From: Aliigemmobacter aestuarii
GTDB taxonomy: Bacteria > Pseudomonadota > Alphaproteobacteria > Rhodobacterales > Rhodobacteraceae
NCBI RefSeq assembly: GCF_004799285.1
Contig: NZ_SSND01000001.1
Location: 1,612,001 to 1,676,000, forward strand
Length of the DNA stretch: 64,000 bases
Direction: 5' to 3'
How positions within the stretch are numbered: position 1 is the first letter of the stretch; each line of letters opens with the position of its first letter. Made by a program: the position numbers and the translations under genes. Below are positions 12,483 to 21,558 of this stretch, in pieces. The notes under the pieces are model-generated. The model worked only from the letters and a program-made list of their open reading frames with translations. It did not search any database and was not told the origin of the DNA.

Positions 12483-13686
12483 CAGCTTCTTCCGTGACCG
12501 CCTTGGCGATCTGAAATCAGAGGGCAACTACCGCATCTTCGCAGACCTCGAACGCCGCTGCGGCACCTTTCCGCGCGCCGAACGGCACCGCCCCGACGGC
12601 ACGCAGGAAGAAGTGACCGTGTGGTGTTCGAACGACTACCTTGGCATGGGGCAGAACCCCGTCGTCGTCGAGGCGATGGTCGAAGCCGTGCGCGCCTGCG
12701 GCGCCGGGGCGGGCGGGACGCGCAACATTTCCGGCACCAATCACCACCACGTCCTGCTGGAACGCGAACTGGCCGATCTGCATGGAAAGGAAGCGGCGCT
12801 TCTGTTCACCTCGGGCTATGTGTCGAACTGGGCGGCACTTTCGACGCTGGGTGCAAAGATCCCCGGCGCGGTGATCCTTTCGGACGAAAAGAACCACGCC
12901 AGCATGATCGAGGGCATCCGCCATTCCCGCGCCGACAAGGTGCTGTGGAAGCACAACGACTGGCGCGACCTTGACCGCAAGCTGAAGGCCGTGGGCGACC
13001 GGCCCAAGATCGTGGCCTTCGAAAGCGTCTATTCGATGGATGGCGACATCGCCCCCATCCGCGAGATCGTCGAGGTCTGCGAGGCGCATGGCGCACTGTC
13101 CTACATCGACGAGGTCCATGCCGTCGGCATGTATGGCCCGCGCGGCGGCGGCGTCAGCGAGGAACGCGGCCTGGCCCATCGTATCGACGTGATCGAAGGC
13201 ACGCTGGGAAAGGCCTTCGGCGTCGTGGGCGGCTATGTCACCGGCAAGGCGGATCTGGTGGATTTCATCCGCAGTTTCGCAAGCGGTTTCATCTTTACCA
13301 CCGCCCTTCCCCCTGCCGTCGCGGCGGCGGCGCAGGCATCCGTGCGACACCTCAAGCACTCTGATGCCGAACGCCACCGGCAACGGGCGAATGTCGCCGC
13401 GGTGCGTGCGGCGCTGGATGCGCGCGGCATCCCCCACATGCCGAACGAAAGCCACATCATCCCCGTGATGATCGGCGATCCGGTGAAGTGCCGGATGATC
13501 TCGGACATGCTCATGGCGGACTGGGGCATCTATGTGCAGCCGATCAATTACCCCACGGTTCCGAAGGGCACCGAACGGCTGCGCATCACGCCCGGCCCGC
13601 TGCACCGGCCCGAGGATATCGACCATCTCGTGAACGCGCTGACGGCACTCTGGCAGCGCTGCGCCGTCGCCCACGCGGTTGCATGA
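12472..13686 (+). CDS. hemA: 5-aminolevulinate synthase
   Basis: ALA synthase condenses glycine and succinyl-CoA to 5-aminolevulinate, the first step of tetrapyrrole synthesis in alphaproteobacteria, feeding both heme and bacteriochlorophyll. The 404-residue product has the pyridoxal-phosphate lysine in EGTLGKAFG (about K247), the glycine-rich [13 protein letters not shown], and [12 protein letters not shown]. The length is normal. The gene starts inside the end of puhE, with AAGGAA a few bases upstream, so supply of precursor is tied to expression of the photosynthesis operon. A second ALA synthase elsewhere cannot be excluded. Confidence 0.96.
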   Translation: MDFDSFFRDRLGDLKSEGNYRIFADLERRCGTFPRAERHRPDGTQEEVTVWCSNDYLGMGQNPVVVEAMVEAVRACGAGAGGTRNISGTNHHHVLLERELADLHGKEAALLFTSGYVSNWAALSTLGAKIPGAVILSDEKNHASMIEGIRHSRADKVLWKHNDWRDLDRKLKAVGDRPKIVAFESVYSMDGDIAPIREIVEVCEAHGALSYIDEVHAVGMYGPRGGGVSEERGLAHRIDVIEGTLGKAFGVVGGYVTGKADLVDFIRSFASGFIFTTALPPAVAAAAQASVRHLKHSDAERHRQRANVAAVRAALDARGIPHMPNESHIIPVMIGDPVKCRMISDMLMADWGIYVQPINYPTVPKGTERLRITPGPLHRPEDIDHLVNALTALWQRCAVAHAVA

Positions 13687-13752
13687 GCGTGATTTGACTT
13701 TACCGACAGCCAACACAATTCCAGATCAATCGACCACTTCCGGGAGGAAAGA

Positions 13753-14244
13753 ATGAACGTCAGAACGATTGCGGCAAGCGCCGCGGCACTGCTGGCCCTT
13801 GGGTCCGCCCCTGCCATCGCGAACCCGACGGGCGATGCGGAAGCCGGTGCGAAAGTGTTCGCCAAGTGCCAGACCTGCCACGTCATCGCGGATGCCGATG
13901 GAAACGTGCTTGGCGGCCGTAACGCCAAGACCGGACCCAACCTCTATGGCCTGCCCGGCCGCGTCGCCGGCACCTACGAGGGCTTCAACTACGGTGAATC
14001 GATCGTCGCCGTGGGTGCGGGCGGTTACGCCTGGGAAGAAGAGGGTTTTGTCGCGTATGTCGCCAATCCGGTGGACTTCCTGCGCGAGAAGACCGGCGAC
14101 AAATCGGCCAAGTCGAAGATGAGCTTCAAGCTGCCGAAAGAGGAAGACGCGCGCAACGTCTATGCCTATATCGCGTCCCTGTCGCCCGCCGCCGATGCGG
14201 CAGCGGCCCCCGCGGAAGGCGAGGCTGCGCCCGCTTCGAACTGA
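13753..14244 (+). CDS. cycA: Cytochrome c2
   Basis: Cytochrome c2 is the soluble periplasmic carrier between cytochrome bc1 and the photo-oxidised reaction centre, and also serves respiration. The 163-residue precursor has a signal peptide cut after AIA (about residue 23), heme motif CQTCH (C39, C42, H43) and a likely axial methionine in KSKMSFKL. The acidic alanine-rich tail (AADAAAAPAEGEAAPASN) is longer than in short cytochromes c. GGGAGGAAAG precedes the start. A TTGACT at 13694 could be the -35 of its own promoter, since 66 bases separate it from hemA. It is followed by a strong terminator. Confidence 0.94.
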   Translation: MNVRTIAASAAALLALGSAPAIANPTGDAEAGAKVFAKCQTCHVIADADGNVLGGRNAKTGPNLYGLPGRVAGTYEGFNYGESIVAVGAGGYAWEEEGFVAYVANPVDFLREKTGDKSAKSKMSFKLPKEEDARNVYAYIASLSPAADAAAAPAEGEAAPASN

Positions 14245-14274
14245 CTATCCGGCCGCAAGGCCCGATGCACGGCA

Positions 14275-14319
14275 AAAGGCCCCCGTCACCCCCCAAACGG
14301 GATGATGACGGGGGCCTTT
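14275..14319. terminator. Strong bidirectional terminator after cycA
   Basis: AAAGGCCCCCGTCA (14275-14288) pairs perfectly over 14 bp with TGACGGGGGCCTTT (14306-14319). A-rich and T-rich ends flank the stem on both strands. It separates the photosynthesis genes on the + strand from the convergent peptidase gene that ends at 14345. Confidence 0.9.
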
Positions 14320-14344
14320 CTGTTCCTGCCGCCGTCCTTCGGGA

Positions 14345-16156
14345 TCAGTCCTGCCGGATGCCCTCGCGGAAGGCGCGTTCCAGAAAGGCGGCCGACCGGG
14401 TCAGGTAGGTTTCCACATTGCTGCGGCGAAACACGCCGTGGCCTTCGTTTTCAAACAGCATCGCCTCGTGCGGGATGCCCGCCGCCGTCAGCTCGCGCAG
14501 CGCGACATGGGTGTTTTCCGGCCCCACGTTGCTGTCGGCCAGACCGTGAACGATCATCACATGCCCGCGAATCCGGTCGATGAAATTGCCGGGCGAGGCG
14601 TTGGCGTATTTTTCCGGGAACTCTTCGGGCGTGCCGCCCATCATCTCTTCGGAATAGGCACGGCCATGGGGCATTTCGGTTTCGTGATAGTCGATGTCCA
14701 GCCGGTACATCCCGCACATCGGAATGGCCGCCGTCACCAGATCGGTGTGCCGGGTGATCGCGCACCATGAGGAAAACCCGCCATAGGAATTGCCCGCCAC
14801 CGCGACAGGGCCGGGGATGCCCGCGGCCAGCGCGGCCTCGATCCCGGCGCGGATGTCGGCCTGTTCGCGTCCGCCCCAGCCGTCTTCCTTCACCGCCTCG
14901 CGGTGGTCGTAGCCAAAGCCGGTGGAGCCGCGATAGTTCGAATCCAGAACAGCATATCCCATCTGGACCCAGAAGCCGATCTTGGGATTGACCCAGTCTT
15001 CGGAATGCCAGGTCGGGCCACCGTGGACATAGGCGATCAGGCCGCGCGGCACGCCTTCGGGGCGGTAGAGCCAGCCCTGCATCGGTCGCCCGTCGGGCGA
15101 AGTCCAGCGGAAATCCTGCGGGCGGCTGTGGCGGCGGCCGGGTTCTGGCGCGGCCCGCGCCAGCAGGGTGCAGGTGCCATCGGCCGCCACCGCGACCAGA
15201 TCGTGCGGCGCATCGGCATCATAGGCCTCGGCCAGCCAGCCGCCGCCCGGCAGGGCATCATGGGGCAGCAGGCTGCGGCGGCCTGAAAGGTTCGGCATGG
15301 GCCGGATCGCGCCCTTGGGGTCCACCAGAACAGCGCGGGTGTTTGACTGTTCGTGCACGATGCAGGCGAAGTCCGCGCCTGTCCCGGCCAGACATTCGAA
15401 GGGGAACAGGTCAGGCTCGCGCGCCAGCCAGTCCACCTTTCCGGTCGAAAGGGTCAGAATGCCCAGCCCGTCGCGCCGATCCTGATCGGCGACAAAGGCG
15501 ATCCGGTCATCATCCAGCCAGACGCCGCGGGCGTTGCTGGCGGGGCCCAGGTTCAGCACCTCGACGGCGTTGCCGCCATCCACGCCCAGCACCCAAAGTT
15601 GCGTGCCCGCAGGCGCGTATTCGTGCCGGTGCCACAAGAGGCGCGTGCCATCGGGCGAAAGCCTGGGCCCGGTCTCGAACGGCGTATCCGACCGGGCAAG
15701 GCAGGTGCGCGCGCCGGTCGCCAGATCCTGACGCCAGATCCAGCCGCCCTCTGTCACCTCGCCCCGGTCGTAATTGAAATTCGCCGTGAAGATGACGGCG
15801 GAATCGTCACGGGTGAAAGAGCCTCCGTAAAGGTAATGGCTTGTCTGAGTGGGGGTCAGTTGCGAAAGCGCCCCGGTGGACCGGTCCAAGAGCAGCAGGT
15901 GGTCATGTTCGCAGGCATGAACCGACTGCGCGAGGATCAGGCGCATCCCGTCATGCGACACGTCGCGGATCAGGAAGTGATCTTGCCCCGTGGTCAGGCG
16001 TTCGGGCGGTGCCGATCCATCGGTCGGCGCGCACCAGACCTCGTCGGTTTCCGCAAGGCCCGACCAGCACCAGAACGCCCATCGCCCGTCACCCGAGGCA
16101 TGGACATTCGACATCAGCGGCACGGCAGCCCAGAGCGCGGCGGGATCAGGCATCAT
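14345..16156 (-). CDS. S9 family peptidase (prolyl oligopeptidase / acylaminoacyl-peptidase type)
   Basis: A 603-residue serine peptidase with an N-terminal beta-propeller-like part (WD/Tol-like repeats, about residues 20-340) and a C-terminal alpha/beta hydrolase domain. The catalytic serine is in GNSYGG (about 455), the aspartate in GLADSN (about 538) and the histidine in ENEGHG (about 572). No signal peptide is seen, so it should act on short peptides in the cytoplasm. ATG 16156 overlaps the stop of the upstream ATPase gene as TGATG, making it the last gene of the peptide-transport operon. The substrate is not predictable from sequence. Confidence 0.88.
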   Translation of the reverse strand: MMPDPAALWAAVPLMSNVHASGDGRWAFWCWSGLAETDEVWCAPTDGSAPPERLTTGQDHFLIRDVSHDGMRLILAQSVHACEHDHLLLLDRSTGALSQLTPTQTSHYLYGGSFTRDDSAVIFTANFNYDRGEVTEGGWIWRQDLATGARTCLARSDTPFETGPRLSPDGTRLLWHRHEYAPAGTQLWVLGVDGGNAVEVLNLGPASNARGVWLDDDRIAFVADQDRRDGLGILTLSTGKVDWLAREPDLFPFECLAGTGADFACIVHEQSNTRAVLVDPKGAIRPMPNLSGRRSLLPHDALPGGGWLAEAYDADAPHDLVAVAADGTCTLLARAAPEPGRRHSRPQDFRWTSPDGRPMQGWLYRPEGVPRGLIAYVHGGPTWHSEDWVNPKIGFWVQMGYAVLDSNYRGSTGFGYDHREAVKEDGWGGREQADIRAGIEAALAAGIPGPVAVAGNSYGGFSSWCAITRHTDLVTAAIPMCGMYRLDIDYHETEMPHGRAYSEEMMGGTPEEFPEKYANASPGNFIDRIRGHVMIVHGLADSNVGPENTHVALRELTAAGIPHEAMLFENEGHGVFRRSNVETYLTRSAAFLERAFREGIRQD

Positions 16157-17130
16157 CAGTCCTCGACATGGTGGCACGCGGCCGCGCGCCCCGGCCCGAG
16201 CGGGCGCAGCTCGGGCCGGGTTGTGCGGCACAGATCGGTGGCTTTCGGGCAGCGCCCGGCAAAGACGCAGCCCGGCGGCGGGTTCAGGACCGAAGGCAGT
16301 TCCCCCGGCAGGGCGGTGCCCAGACGCCCGCGTTCGCGGCGCGGGTCGGGTTCCGGAACGGCCTGCATGAGGGCCTGCGAATAGGGATGCAGCGGGCCGG
16401 CGTAAAAGGCATCGCGCGGCGCTGTTTCGACGACCCGGCCAAGGCACATCACCATCACGTCGTGGCTGATGTGGCGCACCACGGCCAAATTGTGCGAAAT
16501 GAAGATCAGCGCCAGACCCATCCGTTCCTGAAGGTCCATCAGCAGGTTGATGACCTGCGCCTGGATCGAGACATCCAGCGCGGAAACCGGTTCATCGCAA
16601 ACGATCAGCTTCGGCCGACCGATGATGGCACGCGCGATCCCCACGCGCTGCGCCTGCCCCCCGGACAGTTCATGCGGATAACGGTCGGCGAAATCTGCGG
16701 ACAGGCCCACCTGTTCCAGCGCCTCGACCGCGCGGTCGCGGGCGGTGCGGCGCGACAGACCGGGTTCGAAGGTGGAAAGCGGGCGCGACACGATCCGCCC
16801 CAGCGTCATCCGCGGATCAAGCGCCGCGACCGGGTCCTGAAAGATGATCTGCATCTCGGCCCGGCGGCGGCGCAGGTCCTCGGCCGGGATCGCGGCCATG
16901 TCCTGGCCCTGCCACAGGACCTGGCCTTCGTTCGGTTCGATCAGGCGCAGCAGCGCGCGGCCCAGCGTGGACTTGCCGCAGCCGCTTTCGCCGACGATGC
17001 CCAGCGTCCGGCCCGGCTCCAGCGACAGCGACACGTCCAGCACGATGGGCAGGAACCGCGATCCTTGCCAAAGCCCGCCCGAGGCCACCTGATACCCCAC
17101 GCCCAGATTGCGCGCCTCAAGCAGGGTCAT
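16156..17130 (-). CDS. Oligopeptide/dipeptide ABC transporter ATP-binding protein (DppF/OppF type)
   Basis: One of two ATPases that power peptide uptake. The 324-residue protein has Walker A GESGCGKST, the signature LSGGQAQRVGIARAI, Walker B LIVCDEPVSALD, and the C-terminal oligo/dipeptide domain with its cysteine cluster (CVFAGRCPKATDLC). ATG 17130 overlaps the preceding ATPase stop (ATGA); in-frame codons further upstream would run antisense-like sequence through the neighbour's coding region. It is coupled to both neighbours. Confidence 0.93.
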   Translation of the reverse strand: MTLLEARNLGVGYQVASGGLWQGSRFLPIVLDVSLSLEPGRTLGIVGESGCGKSTLGRALLRLIEPNEGQVLWQGQDMAAIPAEDLRRRRAEMQIIFQDPVAALDPRMTLGRIVSRPLSTFEPGLSRRTARDRAVEALEQVGLSADFADRYPHELSGGQAQRVGIARAIIGRPKLIVCDEPVSALDVSIQAQVINLLMDLQERMGLALIFISHNLAVVRHISHDVMVMCLGRVVETAPRDAFYAGPLHPYSQALMQAVPEPDPRRERGRLGTALPGELPSVLNPPPGCVFAGRCPKATDLCRTTRPELRPLGPGRAAACHHVED

Positions 17131-18104
17131 TGCGCTTCCTCCACCAGATGGCAGGCGGCGCGGCGCCCCTCGCCGGTGATCCGCATCGGCGGGCGGGCCT
17201 TCGTGCAGATGTCGATCCGGTCGGGGCAGCGCGGGGCAAAGGGGCATCCCGACACGTCGCCGCCGCCCGACCGCGGCGTGCCGGGTATGGTGCCCAGCCG
17301 CGGCGTCAGGGGGGCTTCCAGCCGCGGCATGGCCGCCAGAAGCCCGCGCGTATAGGGATGGGCCGCATTGTCGAACAGGGTTTCGGTGCGCGCCTCTTCC
17401 ATGACCCGACCGCCATAAAGCACCACCACCCGGTCGCACAATCGCGCCACCACGCCCAGATCATGTGTGACCAGAATGATCGAGGTGCCGGTTTCGCGCG
17501 CAAGTTCCGCCATCAGATCCAGCACCTGCGCCTGAATCGTCACATCCAGCGCGGTCGTCGGTTCATCCGCCAGCAAAAGCCGGGGCTTTGCCAGCAGCGC
17601 CATCGCGATCATCACGCGCTGACGCATTCCGCCGGAAAATTCGTGCGGATAGCGGCGGGCGCGGCTGGCGGCGTCGGGGATGCGCACACGGTCCAGCATG
17701 GCCACGGCCGCCTTCCACGCCGCATCGCGCGACAGGCCCTGATGCACGCGCAGCGTTTCCGCCAACTGATCGCCGACGCGCATGAAAGGGTTCAGCGATG
17801 TCATCGGGTCCTGAAAGATCATCGACAACGACTGGCCCCTCACGCGGTCCAGCGCGCGGGGCGGCAGCGACAGCAGGTCTTGCCCCTGAAACCGGACCTG
17901 CCCCCCGGCCCGCCCGTTCGAGGCCAGAAGCCCCATCATCGCATAAAGGATCTGGCTTTTCCCCGACCCGCTTTCGCCGACGATGCCCAGAACCTCGCCC
18001 GGCATCAGGTCAAGGCTGACGCCATCCACCGCCACCGCCTCGCCTTCGGGCAGGCGGAAGCGCACGGACAGGTCGCGGATCGAAAGAAGCGGTTCAGCGG
18101 TCAT
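17127..18104 (-). CDS. Oligopeptide/dipeptide ABC transporter ATP-binding protein (DppD/OppD type)
   Basis: The partner ATPase of the peptide importer, 325 residues. Walker A is GESGSGKS followed by Q instead of the usual T; the signature is FSGGMRQRVMIAMAL, Walker B is LLLADEPTTALD, and the C-terminus carries CPFAPRCPDRIDIC. I take ATG 18104 (MTAEPLLS); an in-frame TTG at 18113 is also possible. Both overlap the end of the upstream permease gene. Confidence 0.92.
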   Translation of the reverse strand: MTAEPLLSIRDLSVRFRLPEGEAVAVDGVSLDLMPGEVLGIVGESGSGKSQILYAMMGLLASNGRAGGQVRFQGQDLLSLPPRALDRVRGQSLSMIFQDPMTSLNPFMRVGDQLAETLRVHQGLSRDAAWKAAVAMLDRVRIPDAASRARRYPHEFSGGMRQRVMIAMALLAKPRLLLADEPTTALDVTIQAQVLDLMAELARETGTSIILVTHDLGVVARLCDRVVVLYGGRVMEEARTETLFDNAAHPYTRGLLAAMPRLEAPLTPRLGTIPGTPRSGGGDVSGCPFAPRCPDRIDICTKARPPMRITGEGRRAACHLVEEAQ

Positions 18105-18966
18105 TCGGATCAAATGCGTCCCTCAGCCCGTCGGCGATGAAATTCAGGCAGAACAGCACGATGGCCAGCATCGTGCCGGGCAGCAGAAGAAGCCTCAGGT
18201 CGGTATCCATCGCGGCGGTCCCGGCCTGGATCAGGTTGCCCCAGCTTGCCTGCGGCTCCTTGATGCCGATGCCCAGGAAGGACAGGAAGCTTTCCGACAG
18301 GATCACCTCGGGCACCAGCAGGCTGCCGTAGACGATCACCACCGAAACGCAGTTCGGCACGATATGTTCGACAACGATCTGCCGGTGCGTCATCCCGCCC
18401 GCCCGCGCGGCCTCGATGAATTCCTTGCGGGCCAGCGACTGCGCCTGCGCCCGAACGATCACGGCGGGTGTCAGCCACAGGGTAAAGACGATGGCGGCAA
18501 ACAGCGCGACGTTGCCGCCACCCAGAAGCAGGCTCAAAAGGATCACGAGGATCACATAGGGAAAGCCGTACAGGATCTCGACCAGGCGCATCATCAGCCC
18601 GTCCAGCCTGCCGCCCACATAGCCCGCGACGGCACCGTAAAGCACGCCGATCACGCCCGCCACCAGCGCGCCCAGAAAGCCGATGGTCAGCGAAACCTGC
18701 CCGCCTTCCAGCACCCGCACCAGAAGGTCGCGACCGAAATCGTCGGTGCCGAAGGGATGGATCGAGAACAGGTCGATCGGGGCCGAGATGTTGCCGAAAT
18801 CGGCATCCTGCCCGGTGAAGGGAAAGAACATCGGCCCGAAGAAACAGGCCAGAACGATGAGGGTCAGAACATAGACCGACGCCATCGCAAGCCGGTTGCG
18901 CCGGAAGCGGCGGAACTGAAGGCCCAGCGTCGATACCGGGCGCGGCGGGACGATCTCAACCGTCAT
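18094..18966 (-). CDS. Peptide ABC transporter permease (DppC/OppC type)
   Basis: A 290-residue inner-membrane permease with an N-terminal helix (about 28-48), the IHPFGTDDFGRD motif that precedes the transport domain in DppC/OppC proteins, and five further membrane segments. The EAA-type coupling loop is FIEAARAGGMTHRQIVVEHIVPN (its key residues are E-A-A-R and G, about 185-200). It overlaps the DppB-type gene by 11 bases and the ATPase gene downstream. Confidence 0.92.
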   Translation of the reverse strand: MTVEIVPPRPVSTLGLQFRRFRRNRLAMASVYVLTLIVLACFFGPMFFPFTGQDADFGNISAPIDLFSIHPFGTDDFGRDLLVRVLEGGQVSLTIGFLGALVAGVIGVLYGAVAGYVGGRLDGLMMRLVEILYGFPYVILVILLSLLLGGGNVALFAAIVFTLWLTPAVIVRAQAQSLARKEFIEAARAGGMTHRQIVVEHIVPNCVSVVIVYGSLLVPEVILSESFLSFLGIGIKEPQASWGNLIQAGTAAMDTDLRLLLLPGTMLAIVLFCLNFIADGLRDAFDPNDR

Positions 18967-19879
18967 GGCGCAGCCTCGGGTCTAGCCAGGCGCGAACCAG
19001 GTCCGTGGCGATGTTGAACAGGATGAGAAGCCCGCCGTACAGTAGCGTGATCCCCATCACCAGCGGGTAATCCCGGTTCAGAGCCGCATCGACGAAATGC
19101 CGCCCGATGCCCGGCAGGGCAAAGATCGTCTCGATCAGGATCGACCCGGTGATGATGGCCGCGGTCGCAGGCCCCAGATAGGCGATCACCGGCAAAAGCG
19201 TGCCCTTCAGCGTGTGACGCCAGATCGTGCGCCATTCACCGATTCCCTTGGCGCGCGCGGTGCGGACATAGTTTTCACGCATGGTTTCAATCATCGAGGT
19301 GCGCGTCAGACGCGAGATGTAGGCGATGTTCGGAAGGCTCAGCACGATCACCGGCAGGATGAGCGACCGCCAGCCATCGTTCCAGCCGCCCACCGGCACC
19401 CAGGACAGCTTCAGCGCAAAGACCGCCTGCATGACCGGTCCGATCACAAAGATCGGTATGGCGATCCCGATCACGCCGATGGTGCCCGCCGCGTAATCGG
19501 TGAACCCGTTGCGGCGCAAGGCCCCGGCGACGCCAAGCGCGATTCCCACGGTGGTGGCCACGATCACGGCCCAGAACCCGATGGTCAGCGAATAGGGCAG
19601 GCCCGAGGCGATGATGTCGCCCACCGAATAATCCCTGAACCGCGTGGACGGCCCCAGATCAAGCCGCAGCAGGCCCCAGACGAAGCGGCCGAACTGCATC
19701 CACAGCGGTTCGTCCAGATGATAGGTTGCCTCGATATTGGCGATGACTTCGGGCGACAGCTTGCGGTTCTTGGAAAACGGCCCACCGGGGGCGAGCCGCA
19801 TTACAAAGAACGTCAACGTGACCAGCGCGGCCAGCGTCAACGCCCCGTTCCACAACCGTTTCACCACGAATCGGATCAT
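18956..19879 (-). CDS. Peptide ABC transporter permease (DppB/OppB type)
   Basis: A 307-residue permease starting MIRFVVKRLWNGALTL, the usual N-terminus of DppB-like subunits. It has a periplasmic loop with PGGPFSKNRKLSPE and the EAA loop YVRTARAKGIGEW (about residues 205-217). It would pair with the DppC-type protein to form the translocation pore. It begins 45 bases after the binding-protein gene. Confidence 0.92.
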   Translation of the reverse strand: MIRFVVKRLWNGALTLAALVTLTFFVMRLAPGGPFSKNRKLSPEVIANIEATYHLDEPLWMQFGRFVWGLLRLDLGPSTRFRDYSVGDIIASGLPYSLTIGFWAVIVATTVGIALGVAGALRRNGFTDYAAGTIGVIGIAIPIFVIGPVMQAVFALKLSWVPVGGWNDGWRSLILPVIVLSLPNIAYISRLTRTSMIETMRENYVRTARAKGIGEWRTIWRHTLKGTLLPVIAYLGPATAAIITGSILIETIFALPGIGRHFVDAALNRDYPLVMGITLLYGGLLILFNIATDLVRAWLDPRLRHDG

Positions 19880-19924
19880 GCGAGGGCCCCGGCGAGGCGG
19901 GCCGTGGCCCGCCCCGCCCCATGC

Positions 19925-21526
19925 TCATTCCAGCGACAGGAACTGGCTGTTGTTGTAGCCCGCGACCGAGACGGCATAGCCCTTGACCTTCTTCGACACT
20001 AGACGGCGGAAAGGTTCGATGGCGATCGGCGCGAAAAGGACGTCGTCCAGCAGGATCTGTTCGGCCTTGGCCAGTTCGACGTTGCGTTCGGCGCGATCTG
20101 CCTTGCTTGCCGCAACATCCATCTGGGCGTCGAATTCCGGCTTGTCCCAGTTATACCCGGCATCCGCCGAAGGCCGCATGTAGGCAAGGAACGTCTCGGC
20201 GCCGGCGAAATCGCCCACGAGGTTGTCGGCGAAGACATCCCAGGTGCCCGCGTAGAAGGAATCAAGCCAGGCCTTGCGTTCCAGCGATTCGACCGATGCC
20301 TCGACACCCAGCGTCTGCTTCCACATCAGGGAAATGCCCTGCGCCAGGCGGATGCGGTCTTCGGCCACGGTGGTCACGATGTTCAGCTTCAGCGGATTGT
20401 CCGGCCCGAAGCCCGCCGCCGCCATCAACTCCTGCGCCTTGGCGTTGCGGTCCGCCTGCGTCATCGACGCTTCGGGAATGGTCGGACCCTGATAGGTGGG
20501 GTCGAAGCCCCCCGCATAGGAATAGGACGGGATCGCACCGCCCTTGACGATCTTTTCCTGCAGAAGCTCTCGGTCGATGGCCAGCGACAGGGCGCGGCGC
20601 ACGTCGATATTCTGCAGTTCGGGCTTGGTCAGGTTGAAGGTGTAGTAGGTCACTTCGGTCGACGGGCCAATGATGACCTCGTCGGGCATGTCGGCTTTCA
20701 GCTGGTCGATTTGGTTGACGGGGATGTCATAGGTGATGTCGATCTCGCCCGCCTGAAAGCGTTTCAGTTCGGTCACGACATCCTCGGTCACATGGTATTT
20801 CACCTGCTTGATCGAGACATTGGCCGCATCCCAGTAGTTCGGGTTCGCCTCAAGCAGGACGTGGGATTGGGGCACGACCTCCTTGATGACATAGGCGCCA
20901 TTTCCGACGACCTTCGCCGGGTCAATGAACACCGCCGAACCAGCCTCGGCATAGCTTGGGCCATGCAGCGGCGCGACCTGGAACGATCCCATGATGTCAA
21001 GGATATGCGGCGCAGGCGTTTCCATTTCCACCACGACCGTGCGGTCATCGGGTGCGGTTACGCCCAGGGTCGCCGGGTCGGTGGTTTCCCCGTTGGCCAG
21101 CGCTTCGGCCCCTTTGATCTGGATGACGGAATAGAAGTAATACCCCTTTTCCGAAGCCGTTTCGGGATTGAGCGTGCGCAGGATGCCGTCAACGAACTGC
21201 TGCGCCACCAAGGGATCGCCGTTCGACCATTTGAGGCCCTCGCGCAGGCGGAAGGTGTAGGTCTTGCCATCCTCGCTGACCTCCCAGCTTTCGGCGGCGC
21301 CGGGAATGACCTTGCCCTCGCCATCGAAATTCACCAGCCCCTCGTAGGCGTCGGACTGGATCCAGCCTGCGGCCGCGTCGAAGTTCACATGCGGATCAAG
21401 CGACGACCATTCTGATCCGATGCCCCGATCCAGCACGCCATCGGTGGCAAGCGCCGGGGATGCAACCGCCAGGGCAAGCGCCATCGCCGCCGAGGCAAGC
21501 CAGTTTGACAATCCGGTTCCCTTCAT
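19925..21526 (-). CDS. Peptide ABC transporter substrate-binding protein (SBP family 5)
   Basis: A 533-residue periplasmic solute-binding protein with a clear signal peptide (MKGTGLSNWLASAAMALALA, cut near ALA-TDG). The SBP_bac_5 pattern is present (YTFRLREGLKWSNGDPL, LSLAIDRELL). Family 5 proteins bind di- and oligopeptides, and sometimes nickel, heme or opines; the adjacent peptidases favour peptides. ATG 21526 is chosen because AGGGAG lies upstream and the signal peptide starts there, whereas longer in-frame starts add unlikely sequence. Confidence 0.93.
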   Translation of the reverse strand: MKGTGLSNWLASAAMALALAVASPALATDGVLDRGIGSEWSSLDPHVNFDAAAGWIQSDAYEGLVNFDGEGKVIPGAAESWEVSEDGKTYTFRLREGLKWSNGDPLVAQQFVDGILRTLNPETASEKGYYFYSVIQIKGAEALANGETTDPATLGVTAPDDRTVVVEMETPAPHILDIMGSFQVAPLHGPSYAEAGSAVFIDPAKVVGNGAYVIKEVVPQSHVLLEANPNYWDAANVSIKQVKYHVTEDVVTELKRFQAGEIDITYDIPVNQIDQLKADMPDEVIIGPSTEVTYYTFNLTKPELQNIDVRRALSLAIDRELLQEKIVKGGAIPSYSYAGGFDPTYQGPTIPEASMTQADRNAKAQELMAAAGFGPDNPLKLNIVTTVAEDRIRLAQGISLMWKQTLGVEASVESLERKAWLDSFYAGTWDVFADNLVGDFAGAETFLAYMRPSADAGYNWDKPEFDAQMDVAASKADRAERNVELAKAEQILLDDVLFAPIAIEPFRRLVSKKVKGYAVSVAGYNNSQFLSLE

Positions 21527-21558
21527 CTCGAAAACTCCCTGTTCATCTGTGTTATGGT